Below, in pieces: positions 25,469 to 34,168 of a DNA stretch of 64,000 nucleotides. A program made the translations under genes and the position numbers. The notes under the pieces are model-generated. The model saw nothing but the letters and a program-made list of their open reading frames with translations, searched no databases and was not told the DNA's origin. The stretch's first letter is position 1, and every line of letters starts with the position of its first letter. This DNA comes from SB11 sp035906255 (GTDB taxonomy: Bacteria; Bacteroidota; Bacteroidia; UBA8524): positions 33,317 to 97,316 of the forward strand of contig JAMIFM010000019.1 of assembly GCA_035906255.1 (NCBI GenBank). The letters are read 5' to 3'.

Positions 25469-27229
25469 TTACTTAATTATTAATAGTATGTTTTTGCTGA
25501 TATTTATTCCCGTAATTTTTACGGTGTACATACCCGCAGCCATATTTGCTGTGCTAAGATCAACAGGTAGTTGGTTAATGCCTTTTACAAGCGTATGTGA
25601 ACCGCTTACATATTGCTTACCAAGCATATCATATACTGCAATTTCAACAGTTGCAGGGGTTTCGGTTTCCAACTCAACCATTGCAACGGGGCTGCCTTGG
25701 TTCATAGGGTTGGGTGATACAATAGCTTCTTTATCCCTCTTAGGCTCAGCAGGAGTCATGCGTGCATTACTACCGCCTGCTATGCTGGTCGCAAAACACA
25801 AATTAGCATCGCTGGCGGTTGACATTGTTGCTGACATGGTAACATTTGAGATAGAAAATTGCGGCCTGAAATTATATTTAGTAATGATGCCGGGAGCATT
25901 AACTGCACTTGAGCTGCCAAAGCTCTCGTTACATCCCGATAAGCCGTTAAAATAGGCTTGTACTTGGTAAGCATCCATTGAGCCAACGCCGCCGCCATTA
26001 AAAGTACCAAATACACTTAGGCCGTCGTTTCCGGTGCCGTCAAAATAATCCAACGATGTGCCAATATCATCCGCAGCGCTACCGTAGGTAAACTCAGCAA
26101 CTGAATTACCAACATCGTCAATTTTTTGTACTACTAAATCAGTACCACCTATGGCACCTGTGTTGGTTAAACCGCCAAGGTAATACTCGTAAACCGATGA
26201 TTGATTCAAGCGTTCAATCACATCGGTGCTGTAATCCCAATTACCCGAGCCACCATTGTAGTCATAAGTATAACTCCAGTAAGGAGTGCCTTGATCATCG
26301 GTTTGCAGTAGCCAAAAATCGCGGTTAGTACCGCTGCCGTTAGCATCAGTAGTACCCCCTATAACAAAACCGGGGCCGCCTGATGCAGTGTTGTTTGATA
26401 TTTTGATACAATCAAACACTTCAAAAGTGCTGGTGGTACCGTAAATAAGAGGGCTGGCTAATGCTGCTCCTGAATTGGCATCTAATCTTAAAAAGAAAGC
26501 ATCCGATGAACCTCCGTTTGCATAGGTTTGGCCCACAACTACTACCTCTTGGTTGCCCGAGGGTGAGTAAGGACTTTCAACTATTCCTTTTGCCCAATCG
26601 CGTGATGATGAAGTATTGGGGTTTACTATATCAGATACTATTGACCATAGAATGTTTCCTGCTTGGTCTATTTTTAATACAAAAATCCAAAAACTACCTG
26701 TTGATACACTTGGGTCAATCGTTCCGGTAATGTAATAATCGCCTCCGCCCAATGATTCAGTCACATCGGCAACTTCCACCACATAACTATTAGTTCCCGT
26801 AGGGTTGTACTCGGTTGTGTTAACAACGTTGCCGGCAGCATCCAGTTCAAGGTAATAAATACCTGCCGGAACTGTACCGCTTGGGTCGTAAAATAACCCG
26901 AACACACCATAACCTGCCCCGTTGCTAAACTCAATAGGGATAGTGTTTTGCAGGTTCAGGTTTATACCCGATGAGTGAATGAGCGAATAGGTATTGTTAA
27001 AGGCATTTACGTTGCCATTCACATCTGTGTTCACCCCCAGTATATCTTGAGTAGTGGTAGATGTGTTCCAAGTGGGGGCAGTAATAAAATGGCCTTGGCC
27101 TGTGGCAAAGGTATTTACCCCTTGTCCTCTGCCTTCACCGTTGGTAGTTCCATACGTGTGTTGGTAAAACTGTGCATTGGCGCACAAACCTGCAAATAGC
27201 AGTGCTGTTAGTAGATAGATTTTTTTCAT
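25469..27229 (-). CDS. T9SS-exported propeller-like protein, paralogue 6
   Basis: A 586-residue secreted protein with signal peptide MKKIYLLTALLFAGLCANAQ and mature start FYQHTYGTTNGEGRGQGVN. Six blade-like repeats can be counted: GIYYLELDAAGN, IFVLKIDQAGNILWS, DAFFLRLDANSGA, DFWLLQTDDQGTPYWSYTYD, DLVVQKIDDVGN and DAYQVQAYFNGLSGCNE. With the N-terminal YQHTYG strand this suggests a closed six- or seven-bladed propeller. The sorting domain has PKRDKEAIVSPNPM, AVYDMLGKQYVSG and AAGMYTVKITG. It is the first gene of the array in the direction of transcription, and the 380 bases before it hold no gene. Confidence 0.82.
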   Translation of the reverse strand: MKKIYLLTALLFAGLCANAQFYQHTYGTTNGEGRGQGVNTFATGQGHFITAPTWNTSTTTQDILGVNTDVNGNVNAFNNTYSLIHSSGINLNLQNTIPIEFSNGAGYGVFGLFYDPSGTVPAGIYYLELDAAGNVVNTTEYNPTGTNSYVVEVADVTESLGGGDYYITGTIDPSVSTGSFWIFVLKIDQAGNILWSIVSDIVNPNTSSSRDWAKGIVESPYSPSGNQEVVVVGQTYANGGSSDAFFLRLDANSGAALASPLIYGTTSTFEVFDCIKISNNTASGGPGFVIGGTTDANGSGTNRDFWLLQTDDQGTPYWSYTYDYNGGSGNWDYSTDVIERLNQSSVYEYYLGGLTNTGAIGGTDLVVQKIDDVGNSVAEFTYGSAADDIGTSLDYFDGTGNDGLSVFGTFNGGGVGSMDAYQVQAYFNGLSGCNESFGSSSAVNAPGIITKYNFRPQFSISNVTMSATMSTASDANLCFATSIAGGSNARMTPAEPKRDKEAIVSPNPMNQGSPVAMVELETETPATVEIAVYDMLGKQYVSGSHTLVKGINQLPVDLSTANMAAGMYTVKITGINISKNILLIIK

Positions 27230-27611
27230 AAATGATTGGTATTTGTGTTTAAGGTTTGATAATGCTGTTGATAGGGCTGCAATAATTAAACGGTCACCTT
27301 ATAGCTAAGTGTGATTAAGTGCTTTTTTGATAATGTTAAGTGTTTAGTAGTGTTTGATAATTAGGTAGGTAAATGCTACACAAAATGTAGCCACGAAAGG
27401 TAAGTTTGTTAGGGAACCGAAAAACGATTGCTTAGGTTAGTAGATGAACTTCTCATAAGCCACAAAAATTGATAATTATGGTACAAAGATTTAAAAAAAA
27501 AATTGAATAAAACAAAGAAATTTTCTGTGGTGAATAAAAAGTTTTATCAATTGAGTATAATTTTTTCGTTTTTTTAAAACATTGTAGTTTGATTACGTGT
27601 TTTTTACAGGG
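27230..27611. other. Gene-free A/T-rich spacer
   Basis: Between the start of propeller-like paralogue 6 and the end of the alkyltransferase-like gene. It is very A/T-rich from about 27470 to 27600. A GCACTTAATCACACTTA stretch on the minus strand (about 27304-27320) faintly recalls the element seen before paralogues 2 and 5. I see no other gene, RNA or hairpin in it. It probably holds the promoter of paralogue 6. Confidence 0.5.
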
Positions 27612-27953
27612 CTAAATTTTTAATTCTTTAGCAGGGTCCCAAAACATTTGCTCAAAATTTTCTACTTGATGGTCTTTAATTACAATGCCTTCAGCCTCTA
27701 AAAGTTCCTGCATCTTTTCAGGGGGAGAAAAATGAAGCCTGCCGCTAAGCAAGCCTGCGCTATTCACCACCCTGTGTGCCGGAACAGGAGATGAGTGTGT
27801 AAACGATGCATTCATGGCCCAACCTACCATACGCGCTGATTGACCTGTACCCAAATAGCGGGCAATAGCTCCGTAGCTGGTTACCCGCCCTTCGGGTATT
27901 AACTTCACCACTTCATATACCATTTCAAAAAAACTCAGCTCTTTGTTTTGCAT
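27612..27953 (-). CDS. Alkyltransferase-like (ATL) DNA-binding protein
   Basis: A 113-residue homologue of the DNA-binding domain of O6-alkylguanine-DNA methyltransferase. The helix-turn-helix with arginine finger is visible (SYGAIARYLG, SARMVGWAM with Arg41). The active-site PCHR of the repair enzyme is replaced by PAHR (residues 58-61), so it cannot take an alkyl group onto cysteine. ATL proteins of this kind bind O6-alkylguanine and pass the lesion to nucleotide excision repair; the Thermus protein TTHA1564 has the same Cys-to-Ala change. Divergent from the TrpF-like gene, 33 bases apart. Confidence 0.88.
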   Translation of the reverse strand: MQNKELSFFEMVYEVVKLIPEGRVTSYGAIARYLGTGQSARMVGWAMNASFTHSSPVPAHRVVNSAGLLSGRLHFSPPEKMQELLEAEGIVIKDHQVENFEQMFWDPAKELKI

Positions 27954-27961
27954 TACCTTTG
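27954..27961 (+). promoter_or_regulatory. -7 promoter element of the TrpF-like gene
   Basis: TACCTTTG is a perfect TAnnTTTG match 25 bases before the ATG at 27987. It lies in what would be coding sequence if the upstream ATG at 27948 were used, which supports the shorter start. Confidence 0.6.
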
Positions 27962-27986
27962 CACCATTAGCGTTTTAAATAGATTG

Positions 27987-28577
27987 ATGAATACAAGTTG
28001 CAAGATAAAACTTGGTAGTGTAAATAACCTTACCGATGCCCGTTTTGGGGCTGCAATGGGGGTAGAGTGGGTTGGTTTTTGTTTTGATAATCAAAATCCG
28101 TTGTATGTATCACCCGTGCAGGCACAAGCTATCATCGGGTGGTTGTCAGGCCCTGCTGCTGTTGCTGAATTTGCCCCCACACAAGGGCTAAATGAGATTG
28201 AAGACATTGTGCGCTTGCTGGGTTTTGAGTGGATACAGATTGCCGAACCTGCAATGCTGCATTATTTTGAGGCAAGCGACATAAATATTATTTTGGAGTT
28301 GGATGCAAGTAGCAACGATTTTGAAACAGTAGTAAATAGTTTACCTACTGAGGTAAAAGCAATACTGGTTAAAAAAGTTACCCCTGAGCAAGCGGTGAAG
28401 TTGATTAAATTAAATGTGCCTGTGTTGTTTGATGTTGAAGGCTTGGATGCTGAACAACAGAATAGCTTAAAGGCACTAAGCCCTTACGGAATAAACATTA
28501 GTGGCGGTTTTGAAACTGCACCCGGTATTCGTGATTTTGACGAAATGAAAGCCGTTTTTGATGTATTTGGTGAGTAG
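27987..28577 (+). CDS. TrpF-like barrel protein (phosphoribosylanthranilate isomerase homologue)
   Basis: A 196-residue (beta/alpha)8-barrel protein resembling TrpF: KLGSVNNLTDARFGAAMGVEWVGF aligns with the TrpF start, and NISGGFETAPG fits the C-terminal phosphate-binding loop. In true TrpF the first strand reads K-(I/V)-C-G, with the cysteine as general base; here it is K8-L9-G10-S11, so that cysteine is missing. An aspartate in VLFDVEG may match the general acid. No other trp genes are near. It may be a divergent isomerase or have a different role. The start at 27987 is chosen because a promoter element lies just before it. Confidence 0.7.
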   Translation: MNTSCKIKLGSVNNLTDARFGAAMGVEWVGFCFDNQNPLYVSPVQAQAIIGWLSGPAAVAEFAPTQGLNEIEDIVRLLGFEWIQIAEPAMLHYFEASDINIILELDASSNDFETVVNSLPTEVKAILVKKVTPEQAVKLIKLNVPVLFDVEGLDAEQQNSLKALSPYGINISGGFETAPGIRDFDEMKAVFDVFGE

Positions 28578-28606
28578 TAGTAGCAATACAATAGGTTTAT
28601 AAACCA

Positions 28607-28638
28607 CAAAGCCACGAATTTTTTATTTCGTGGCTTTG
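28607..28638. terminator. Bidirectional terminator between convergent genes
   Basis: CAAAGCCACGAA pairs with TTCGTGGCTTTG, between the end of the TrpF-like gene and the end of the DUF3347 gene. Confidence 0.75.
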
Positions 28639-28658
28639 CAGAGTCTATTAGCTGATTA

Positions 28659-29195
28659 TTAAAACTCCTCTTCAACACTGCCGCAGTGCAGCATTTTGTT
28701 ACCAAAGTAGGGGTTTATCACCTCTTCGCTATCCGATAGCCAATAAGCACCTTTGCCTTTAAAGGCCATAGGGCAATACTGACGATATACCGTTTCGGCG
28801 TTTGCTTTAAACGATTTAATCAAAGCATACATACATATCGAGACCTGCTCAAACGCCTTGCGTTGCACCTCAACATCGCTGCTGCCTGCAATTAGTTGCA
28901 GTTGGGTAGTAAGCAGGCCGGAGTGGCCGGTAAAGTATGTTTTTTGTTCGTCAGTAAGTTTATCAGTAGTTACTTTTCCAAGAGTGTTTGCTAACTCAGT
29001 GGCGGATGTTGCTGCGGTTGATGCCGAAGTTTTAACCAACGCATCTTTTAGCGGGTAATAACTCTCTAAAACAGCATTTAGTTGTTTAATAAAACCTTTA
29101 TCTGCTTTTGCAAAGTTTTTTATGGTTGAGTCTTGGGCATTTATTGTAATTGCCGTTATCAGTAGTAAAGCAATTACTATTACTATCTTTTTCAT
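28659..29195 (-). CDS. DUF3347 domain protein, probable copper-related periplasmic protein
   Basis: A 178-residue exported protein: signal peptide to about residue 20 (TAITINAQ), then a helical DUF3347 domain. The typical end of this family is present: VYRQYCPMAFKGKGAYWLS and NPYFGNKMLHCGSVEE, with Cys residues that could bind metal. DUF3347 domains are found with CusB-like efflux proteins and other metal-handling genes. It starts 11 bases after the TonB receptor gene stop and is the last gene of a probable three-gene operon with the receptor and the HYC_CC_PP protein. Confidence 0.85.
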   Translation of the reverse strand: MKKIVIVIALLLITAITINAQDSTIKNFAKADKGFIKQLNAVLESYYPLKDALVKTSASTAATSATELANTLGKVTTDKLTDEQKTYFTGHSGLLTTQLQLIAGSSDVEVQRKAFEQVSICMYALIKSFKANAETVYRQYCPMAFKGKGAYWLSDSEEVINPYFGNKMLHCGSVEEEF

Positions 29196-29206
29196 ATATG
29201 TTTAAT

Positions 29207-31477
29207 TTATTTTTTAATCCTAAAACGTGCGCCTGCATAAAACATCCTGCCTTGTACAGGGCCCCATACCATACTGGCATCAAAATAATTGCCGTTGGGA
29301 TTGGCAGGGTCAACAATCAAACGGTCTTGCCTGAAATCAAGTAAATTTTCACCACCTACATACACATCCCAGCGTTTACCAATGGTTTTGGTAACCTGTG
29401 CGTGTATATATACATACGAGGGTGAATACTCGGGCATCCGTAAACTTTCGGGGTTGGCTTGGGTATTAGGCAATCGTTTTGGACCAAACCATGATACAGT
29501 AACATCAAACACCCATTTACCGCGTGGCTTGTAGGCAACATTCACAAATGCACGGTGTGGGCTTTGCAAATAGCGTTGCAATAACCCGCTTTGGTATTGT
29601 GTCCTCACATCGTAGTAGCGGTAGGCAATACGGGTTTCAATTCTGCGGATGGGTTCATACGTTACCTGCACTTGGGCACTGTTGGCAAACGATTTTCCGT
29701 TTAAGTTGTAAAACGATACTTCGCGGGCGGTATTATCCAAGTCTATTACCACTTGGTTTTCAAATTGTGTGCGGAATATGTCCGCTTCCAATGTTGCACT
29801 ACGGTTGCCTATTTTTATTTCGCTGGTAAGGCTAATTCCCATGTTCCAAGCTACTTCGGGGCGAAGGTTGTATGCGGTAGCTGTTTGCCAATTGGCAGGC
29901 AAAACAAAATTACGTCCGGTGGCCAGCAATTGCAGGTTATCAGCAAACACATTTGCTGTGCGCTGTCCGCGTCCGGCGGTAATGTGTATCACAGTTCCGT
30001 TCCCTCTGTCGTAGCGTGCGTGCAAGCGGGGTGTTGCAAAAAATCCAAACAAATTATGGTAATCGCCGCGCAAACCACCAATCAGCATCCACCTTGCGGT
30101 CGCTTCCCAAGTATATTCAACAAAAGCCCCAGGCACATTCTCTACACGGCTTGGGGTTGCAGGTGTTTGATTTTTAACCACAATCTCTTCGTGGTATATA
30201 TCATGCAAAAAGCTAATACCTGCGCGGTATTTGTGGTTGGTATTGCCAATAATAGACTGGAATAAAAAGTTGGCATATACGCTTTGCTGGCGGGCATTAT
30301 AGCTGTTGTTTCCAAAAAACGTTTGCTGGTTGTGGGTAAGGGCATTCCACATTAAACCAAAACTTTGGTATTTTTTTGTAGGAAAAACATATCCTGTTTT
30401 GCCAAACACCTCAAAGCGTTCGGTTTTAATTCTGGCCTCGTATATCCCTGCTGCCGGACTGCGGTTAACGCCATCGTACCGTACATCTCCACCAACACGG
30501 TCTTCAATAAGGGCTTTCACACCAAATTGTCCTTCAAGAGTTTTATGGTTGCTAAAATGCCAGCGTTGCGCTCCGTTTAACTGGTAGCCTGTGGGCATAT
30601 CGCGATAACCGTCGTTATTCATGTCCACATTTTGAGTAAGAATGCTGCCGTGCAGCAATAAACCCGCACTCACTTTTTCGTTCAAATCATGCCCAAGTAC
30701 AAGATTACCCTCGTACCTGCCTTGGTTACTGAGGTAAGCATTAGCAAACACTTTGTCTTTGCCTTGCGGCTTGCGTAACTCAGTATTTATTTGACCTGTA
30801 ATACTCTCGTATCCGTTGGCAACACTGCCTATCCCTTTGGTTACTTGTATGCTCTCAATCCAAGTGCCGGGCAGGTAGCCCAAGCCGTAAGGGGCTGCAA
30901 GACCGCGCACACCGGGCAGGTTTTCAGAGGTTATTTGGGTATAAGTGCCTGCCAGCCCCAACATTTGTATCTGTTTAGCCCCTGTTATAGCATCGCTGTA
31001 ATTAACATCTACGGCGGGGTTGGTTTCAAAACTCTCTGATAGGTTGCAACAAGCGGCTTTAAACAACTCTTTTTCGGTCATTATCGAAACTTTTATCGGG
31101 TTTAGGCGGTCAAGCACCATACCGCGAGTTTCAGCCGTAACTTCAACCTCATCTACTTCAAGCACGTTTTTCATTACAATGTGCAGGGGTAGCACAGTTT
31201 TGGGAGTTATTTCAATAGTATCGGCCACAAAGCCAACATAGCTGATTACCAAAAGGTTGCTGCCTTCGGGTTGGGGTATTGTAAAAATACCGTTAGTATC
31301 GGTACTGGTGCTATGTGTTGTATTAGCCCAATACACATTAACATAAGCAAGGGGAGCGTGGCCTTTTGCCACTTCTTCAACCACCGTACCGCGCACAATG
31401 GTTTGTGCTGTTAAAGGCACTGAGGCCAGTAGCAGTACTATTATATATATGTATGATTTTATTTTTTTCGGATTCAT
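29207..31477 (-). CDS. TonB-dependent receptor, probable metal (copper) transporter
   Basis: A 756-residue outer-membrane receptor. After a signal peptide (to about VPLTAQ) comes a carboxypeptidase-regulatory-like domain (VRGTVVEEV to MKNVLEVDEVEV), a plug domain and a barrel ending GARFRIKK. The plug has the segment KAACCNLSESFETNPAVDV, with a paired cysteine shared by a Bacteroidota group linked to copper or similar metals, then GLAGTYTQITSENLPGVRG. It is co-oriented with an HYC_CC_PP-like protein upstream (74 bases) and the DUF3347 gene downstream (11 bases), which points to a common metal role. The metal itself is inferred from context only. Confidence 0.85.
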   Translation of the reverse strand: MNPKKIKSYIYIIVLLLASVPLTAQTIVRGTVVEEVAKGHAPLAYVNVYWANTTHSTSTDTNGIFTIPQPEGSNLLVISYVGFVADTIEITPKTVLPLHIVMKNVLEVDEVEVTAETRGMVLDRLNPIKVSIMTEKELFKAACCNLSESFETNPAVDVNYSDAITGAKQIQMLGLAGTYTQITSENLPGVRGLAAPYGLGYLPGTWIESIQVTKGIGSVANGYESITGQINTELRKPQGKDKVFANAYLSNQGRYEGNLVLGHDLNEKVSAGLLLHGSILTQNVDMNNDGYRDMPTGYQLNGAQRWHFSNHKTLEGQFGVKALIEDRVGGDVRYDGVNRSPAAGIYEARIKTERFEVFGKTGYVFPTKKYQSFGLMWNALTHNQQTFFGNNSYNARQQSVYANFLFQSIIGNTNHKYRAGISFLHDIYHEEIVVKNQTPATPSRVENVPGAFVEYTWEATARWMLIGGLRGDYHNLFGFFATPRLHARYDRGNGTVIHITAGRGQRTANVFADNLQLLATGRNFVLPANWQTATAYNLRPEVAWNMGISLTSEIKIGNRSATLEADIFRTQFENQVVIDLDNTAREVSFYNLNGKSFANSAQVQVTYEPIRRIETRIAYRYYDVRTQYQSGLLQRYLQSPHRAFVNVAYKPRGKWVFDVTVSWFGPKRLPNTQANPESLRMPEYSPSYVYIHAQVTKTIGKRWDVYVGGENLLDFRQDRLIVDPANPNGNYFDASMVWGPVQGRMFYAGARFRIKK

Positions 31478-31551
31478 TTTCTTAAACTTTTGGTAAATGG
31501 AAAAGCAGTGCTAAACCTGATAGCGGCAGCACTATAAAAGTTCAAAAAATA

Positions 31552-31923
31552 TCAAATCCTGAAATTACCCAGCGTCACATAAATATCAACAGGCGGAGGG
31601 TGTGGGGGAGTGGTAACCGTGTTAGATGAAGGTGCTGAAATAGACAATATTTGCAGTACTCCATATTCAATAACGGGTAACCAAAACCAATTTAACGCGG
31701 GAGGTTGTAATTGTGATGCAAGGGGATGATTTTCGTCTGATTTAAGGTATGCGTACTCATCCCTGCAACAATCGTCAGGTATTTCGCTGCCGCAGCAACT
31801 TTCGGTTTCTACCACTTCAACACCTACTAAGGTGCCTTCGCAATAGTGTACAGTAAGCGGTAAGCCCACTGCCGAAAGGGCAGTGTACAAAAACAGCCAT
31901 ACTATAATTAAACCGCGTTTCAT
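31552..31923 (-). CDS. HYC_CC_PP-type small exported protein
   Basis: A 123-residue protein with an N-terminal hydrophobic segment followed by HYC (26-28), a CC pair (43-44), a second CC pair (52-53), and proline-rich segments including QPPALN and PPHPPPVD. The order HYC, CC, PP matches the small Bacteroidota family named for those motifs, usually encoded beside TonB receptors. The cysteines and histidine could bind a metal ion. It is the first gene of the receptor/DUF3347 operon. A regulatory or metal-capturing role in the periplasm is inferred, not shown. Confidence 0.75.
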   Translation of the reverse strand: MKRGLIIVWLFLYTALSAVGLPLTVHYCEGTLVGVEVVETESCCGSEIPDDCCRDEYAYLKSDENHPLASQLQPPALNWFWLPVIEYGVLQILSISAPSSNTVTTPPHPPPVDIYVTLGNFRI

Positions 31924-32208
31924 TGTTCGATGTACGAATTTACAAAATTCATTCCTTTTTTGTTTGAACTGATAAAAAATGAAATTTTAAGTCAGTTAAC
32001 GGTATGGTAATACTTAGTTGCTTATTAAACTGTAATGTGCGTAAATGCTTGTTGATACTGTGTTTACTGCCAAGCTGGCCATGTTGTGTTATCAGTGCAT
32101 AATGTTTTGGTAAAGGTATTTTAACCCTTTGTTGCCATTTTAGTAAAATAGTAGTGACAATTTCTTTACAGTGCAGGGGCAATTTTGCATGCAAACTCTT
32201 ACTTAACA

Positions 32209-34086
32209 ATGAAAAAACTGTACGTATTGGCTGCTTTTGTTGCGGCCGGTTTCGCTACTGCAAATGCCCAATTTAAATTCCCTATTGAGGCTACTGCAAA
32301 TTTCAGCGCAACATCTGTGGTATTACCACAATCTCCCCTAAAATCTCAAGTTCTTTTCATCGGTGGTGTCGATTCAGTACAAACTGTGGGTAGCAATGGT
32401 CAACCCAACGGCTTCGCTCTTGCAAAAGAATGGCATGATTTCTTGGGCTTTACTCCTGATACTGCTGTTGGAACTCAAGATTTAGGCTGGTTATCTATTA
32501 ACCACGAGATGGTTTGGAACGATGATAAAATTGGTGATGGAGGTGGTATGACCAGCTTCAAAATCCGTCGTAACCCTAACGGTTCAATCAGCATTGTAAA
32601 CCAAACGCTACCTGACGGCCGTACCGGTAAATTCTTCAACGTTGATTTTAAAAACACCGTAGGCGAAACAGGTATGAACTGTGCCGGTATTTCTGCTCCT
32701 AACGGTCGTATCTGGACTGCTGAAGAGTGGTTCCGTACAAACAACGCGTCTATTTTTGCAGGTTCTGCCAGCCCATTGGGTGGTAGCGGTGCCGGTGTGC
32801 GCGATACTGCTGATTGGGTTATCAGCACTACTATCCCCGGTGATTTTAACGGTAAAACCATTAAAAAATACCAAAACTTTAACTACATGGTTGAGATTGA
32901 CCCACGTACTGCTAAAGCTATCCGTAAGCAATACAACTGGGGTCGCGGTGGTTGGGAAGGCGGTATCGTAATGCCTGACAACAAAACCGTTTATTTAGGT
33001 ATTGATGAGTCTCCGGGTCCTTGGGTAAAGTTTGTGGCAAACACCGCAGGCGATTTCACACAAGGTAACCTGTATGCTTGGAAAGCTGATGGTACTTGGG
33101 TACAATTGGTAAACGACAAGTTTGACTCTATTGCAAACCTTTCAGTAAATGCGTTTGCTAAAGGTGCTGCTATATTTAACCGTAACGAGTGGGTTGCTTA
33201 CAGCCCTATTGATGGCAAAGTTTATTGGACTGAAACAGGTCGTGATGGTTTTAACTTTACTGCTAACGTTGCCGCAGGTGCTTCTATGAGTCCACACTGG
33301 GCTAAAGCATACAAAACGCGTAACCCTTCATTTACAGGTACTGACCAAGCTGCTATCGACTCAGTAATGGCAGGTAAATTTATTGATTACTACGGCCGTG
33401 TATTGGTGTACGACCCTGCTACCGGAAAAGTTGATATTTATCTTGAAGGCGGACCTTTTACTCCTACATCATTGCCTGTAAACGGCGGTTATCCTGCTAA
33501 ACACCTATCAAACCCTGACGGTTTGGGTGTAATGACCATCAATGGTCGTCAATTTATGTTGATTTGCGAAGATTTGAACGGTCGCAGCTTTGGCCGTACT
33601 CCTGCTGAAAACCAAGCATCAGGCGGTGAAATTTGCGAATTATGGATGTTGGATATGACCATTAAAAACCCAACCATCAACGACCTTGTTCGTATAGCTG
33701 CTACTCCTAAAGGAGCTGAGGTTACCGGTGTTATGCCTTCTCCTGATGGCAAAACCTTGTTCTTTAACTGCCAGCACCCTGCACCCACCCACCCGTTCCC
33801 TTTCAACCACTCATTAACAATGGCTGTTACCGGTTGGGAAAACATTGTAAATACTTGGGTAGGTGTTGAAGATATTAAAAACAGCGATGTATTTACTATT
33901 TATCCAAACCCTGTATCACGCGAGTTACACCTTAACAAAGCTTGTGATATTGCCATTTACGAAATAAGCGGCAAGCGTGTTAAAGTATTGCGCAACGTAG
34001 AGGTAGTAGATGTTACTGACCTTGCTGCCGGAACTTATATCGTGATGAACGATAAAGGCGAAACTCAAAAACTAATCGTAGAATAA
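32209..34086 (+). CDS. PhoX-like (DUF839) exported protein with T9SS sorting domain
   Basis: A 625-residue secreted beta-propeller related to the PhoX alkaline phosphatases, which use calcium and an iron-oxo cluster. Matches include WLSINHEM (94-101), GMNCAGISAPNGRIWTAEEW (155-174) with Cys158 in the place of the iron-binding cysteine, SNPDGLGV, and TGVMPSPDGKTLFFNCQHP near the end of the propeller. A type A sorting domain follows (FTIYPNPVSRELHL, EISGKRVKVL, AAGTYIVMN). The start at 32209 gives signal peptide MKKLYVLAAFVAAGFATANAQ. Whether it is a phosphatase is not certain; related DUF839 proteins lack known activity. A strong terminator follows. Confidence 0.85.
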   Translation: MKKLYVLAAFVAAGFATANAQFKFPIEATANFSATSVVLPQSPLKSQVLFIGGVDSVQTVGSNGQPNGFALAKEWHDFLGFTPDTAVGTQDLGWLSINHEMVWNDDKIGDGGGMTSFKIRRNPNGSISIVNQTLPDGRTGKFFNVDFKNTVGETGMNCAGISAPNGRIWTAEEWFRTNNASIFAGSASPLGGSGAGVRDTADWVISTTIPGDFNGKTIKKYQNFNYMVEIDPRTAKAIRKQYNWGRGGWEGGIVMPDNKTVYLGIDESPGPWVKFVANTAGDFTQGNLYAWKADGTWVQLVNDKFDSIANLSVNAFAKGAAIFNRNEWVAYSPIDGKVYWTETGRDGFNFTANVAAGASMSPHWAKAYKTRNPSFTGTDQAAIDSVMAGKFIDYYGRVLVYDPATGKVDIYLEGGPFTPTSLPVNGGYPAKHLSNPDGLGVMTINGRQFMLICEDLNGRSFGRTPAENQASGGEICELWMLDMTIKNPTINDLVRIAATPKGAEVTGVMPSPDGKTLFFNCQHPAPTHPFPFNHSLTMAVTGWENIVNTWVGVEDIKNSDVFTIYPNPVSRELHLNKACDIAIYEISGKRVKVLRNVEVVDVTDLAAGTYIVMNDKGETQKLIVE

Positions 34087-34106
34087 TTTTTCTAAGTATC
34101 AATAGC

Positions 34107-34141
34107 GGAAGGAATACGGAAACCCCGTATTCCTTCTTTTT
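34107..34141 (+). terminator. Intrinsic terminator after the PhoX-like gene
   Basis: GAAGGAATACGG pairs with CCGTATTCCTTC around a five-base loop, followed by five T. Confidence 0.88.
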
Positions 34142-34168
34142 CATTAACCTGTACTGTACACGCTAAGC

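Noticed and set aside
31949..32209. 86-codon minus-strand open frame between the HYC_CC_PP gene and the PhoX-like gene
   Set aside because: Would overlap the start of the PhoX-like gene, has no signal or family motif and no promoter-like site.
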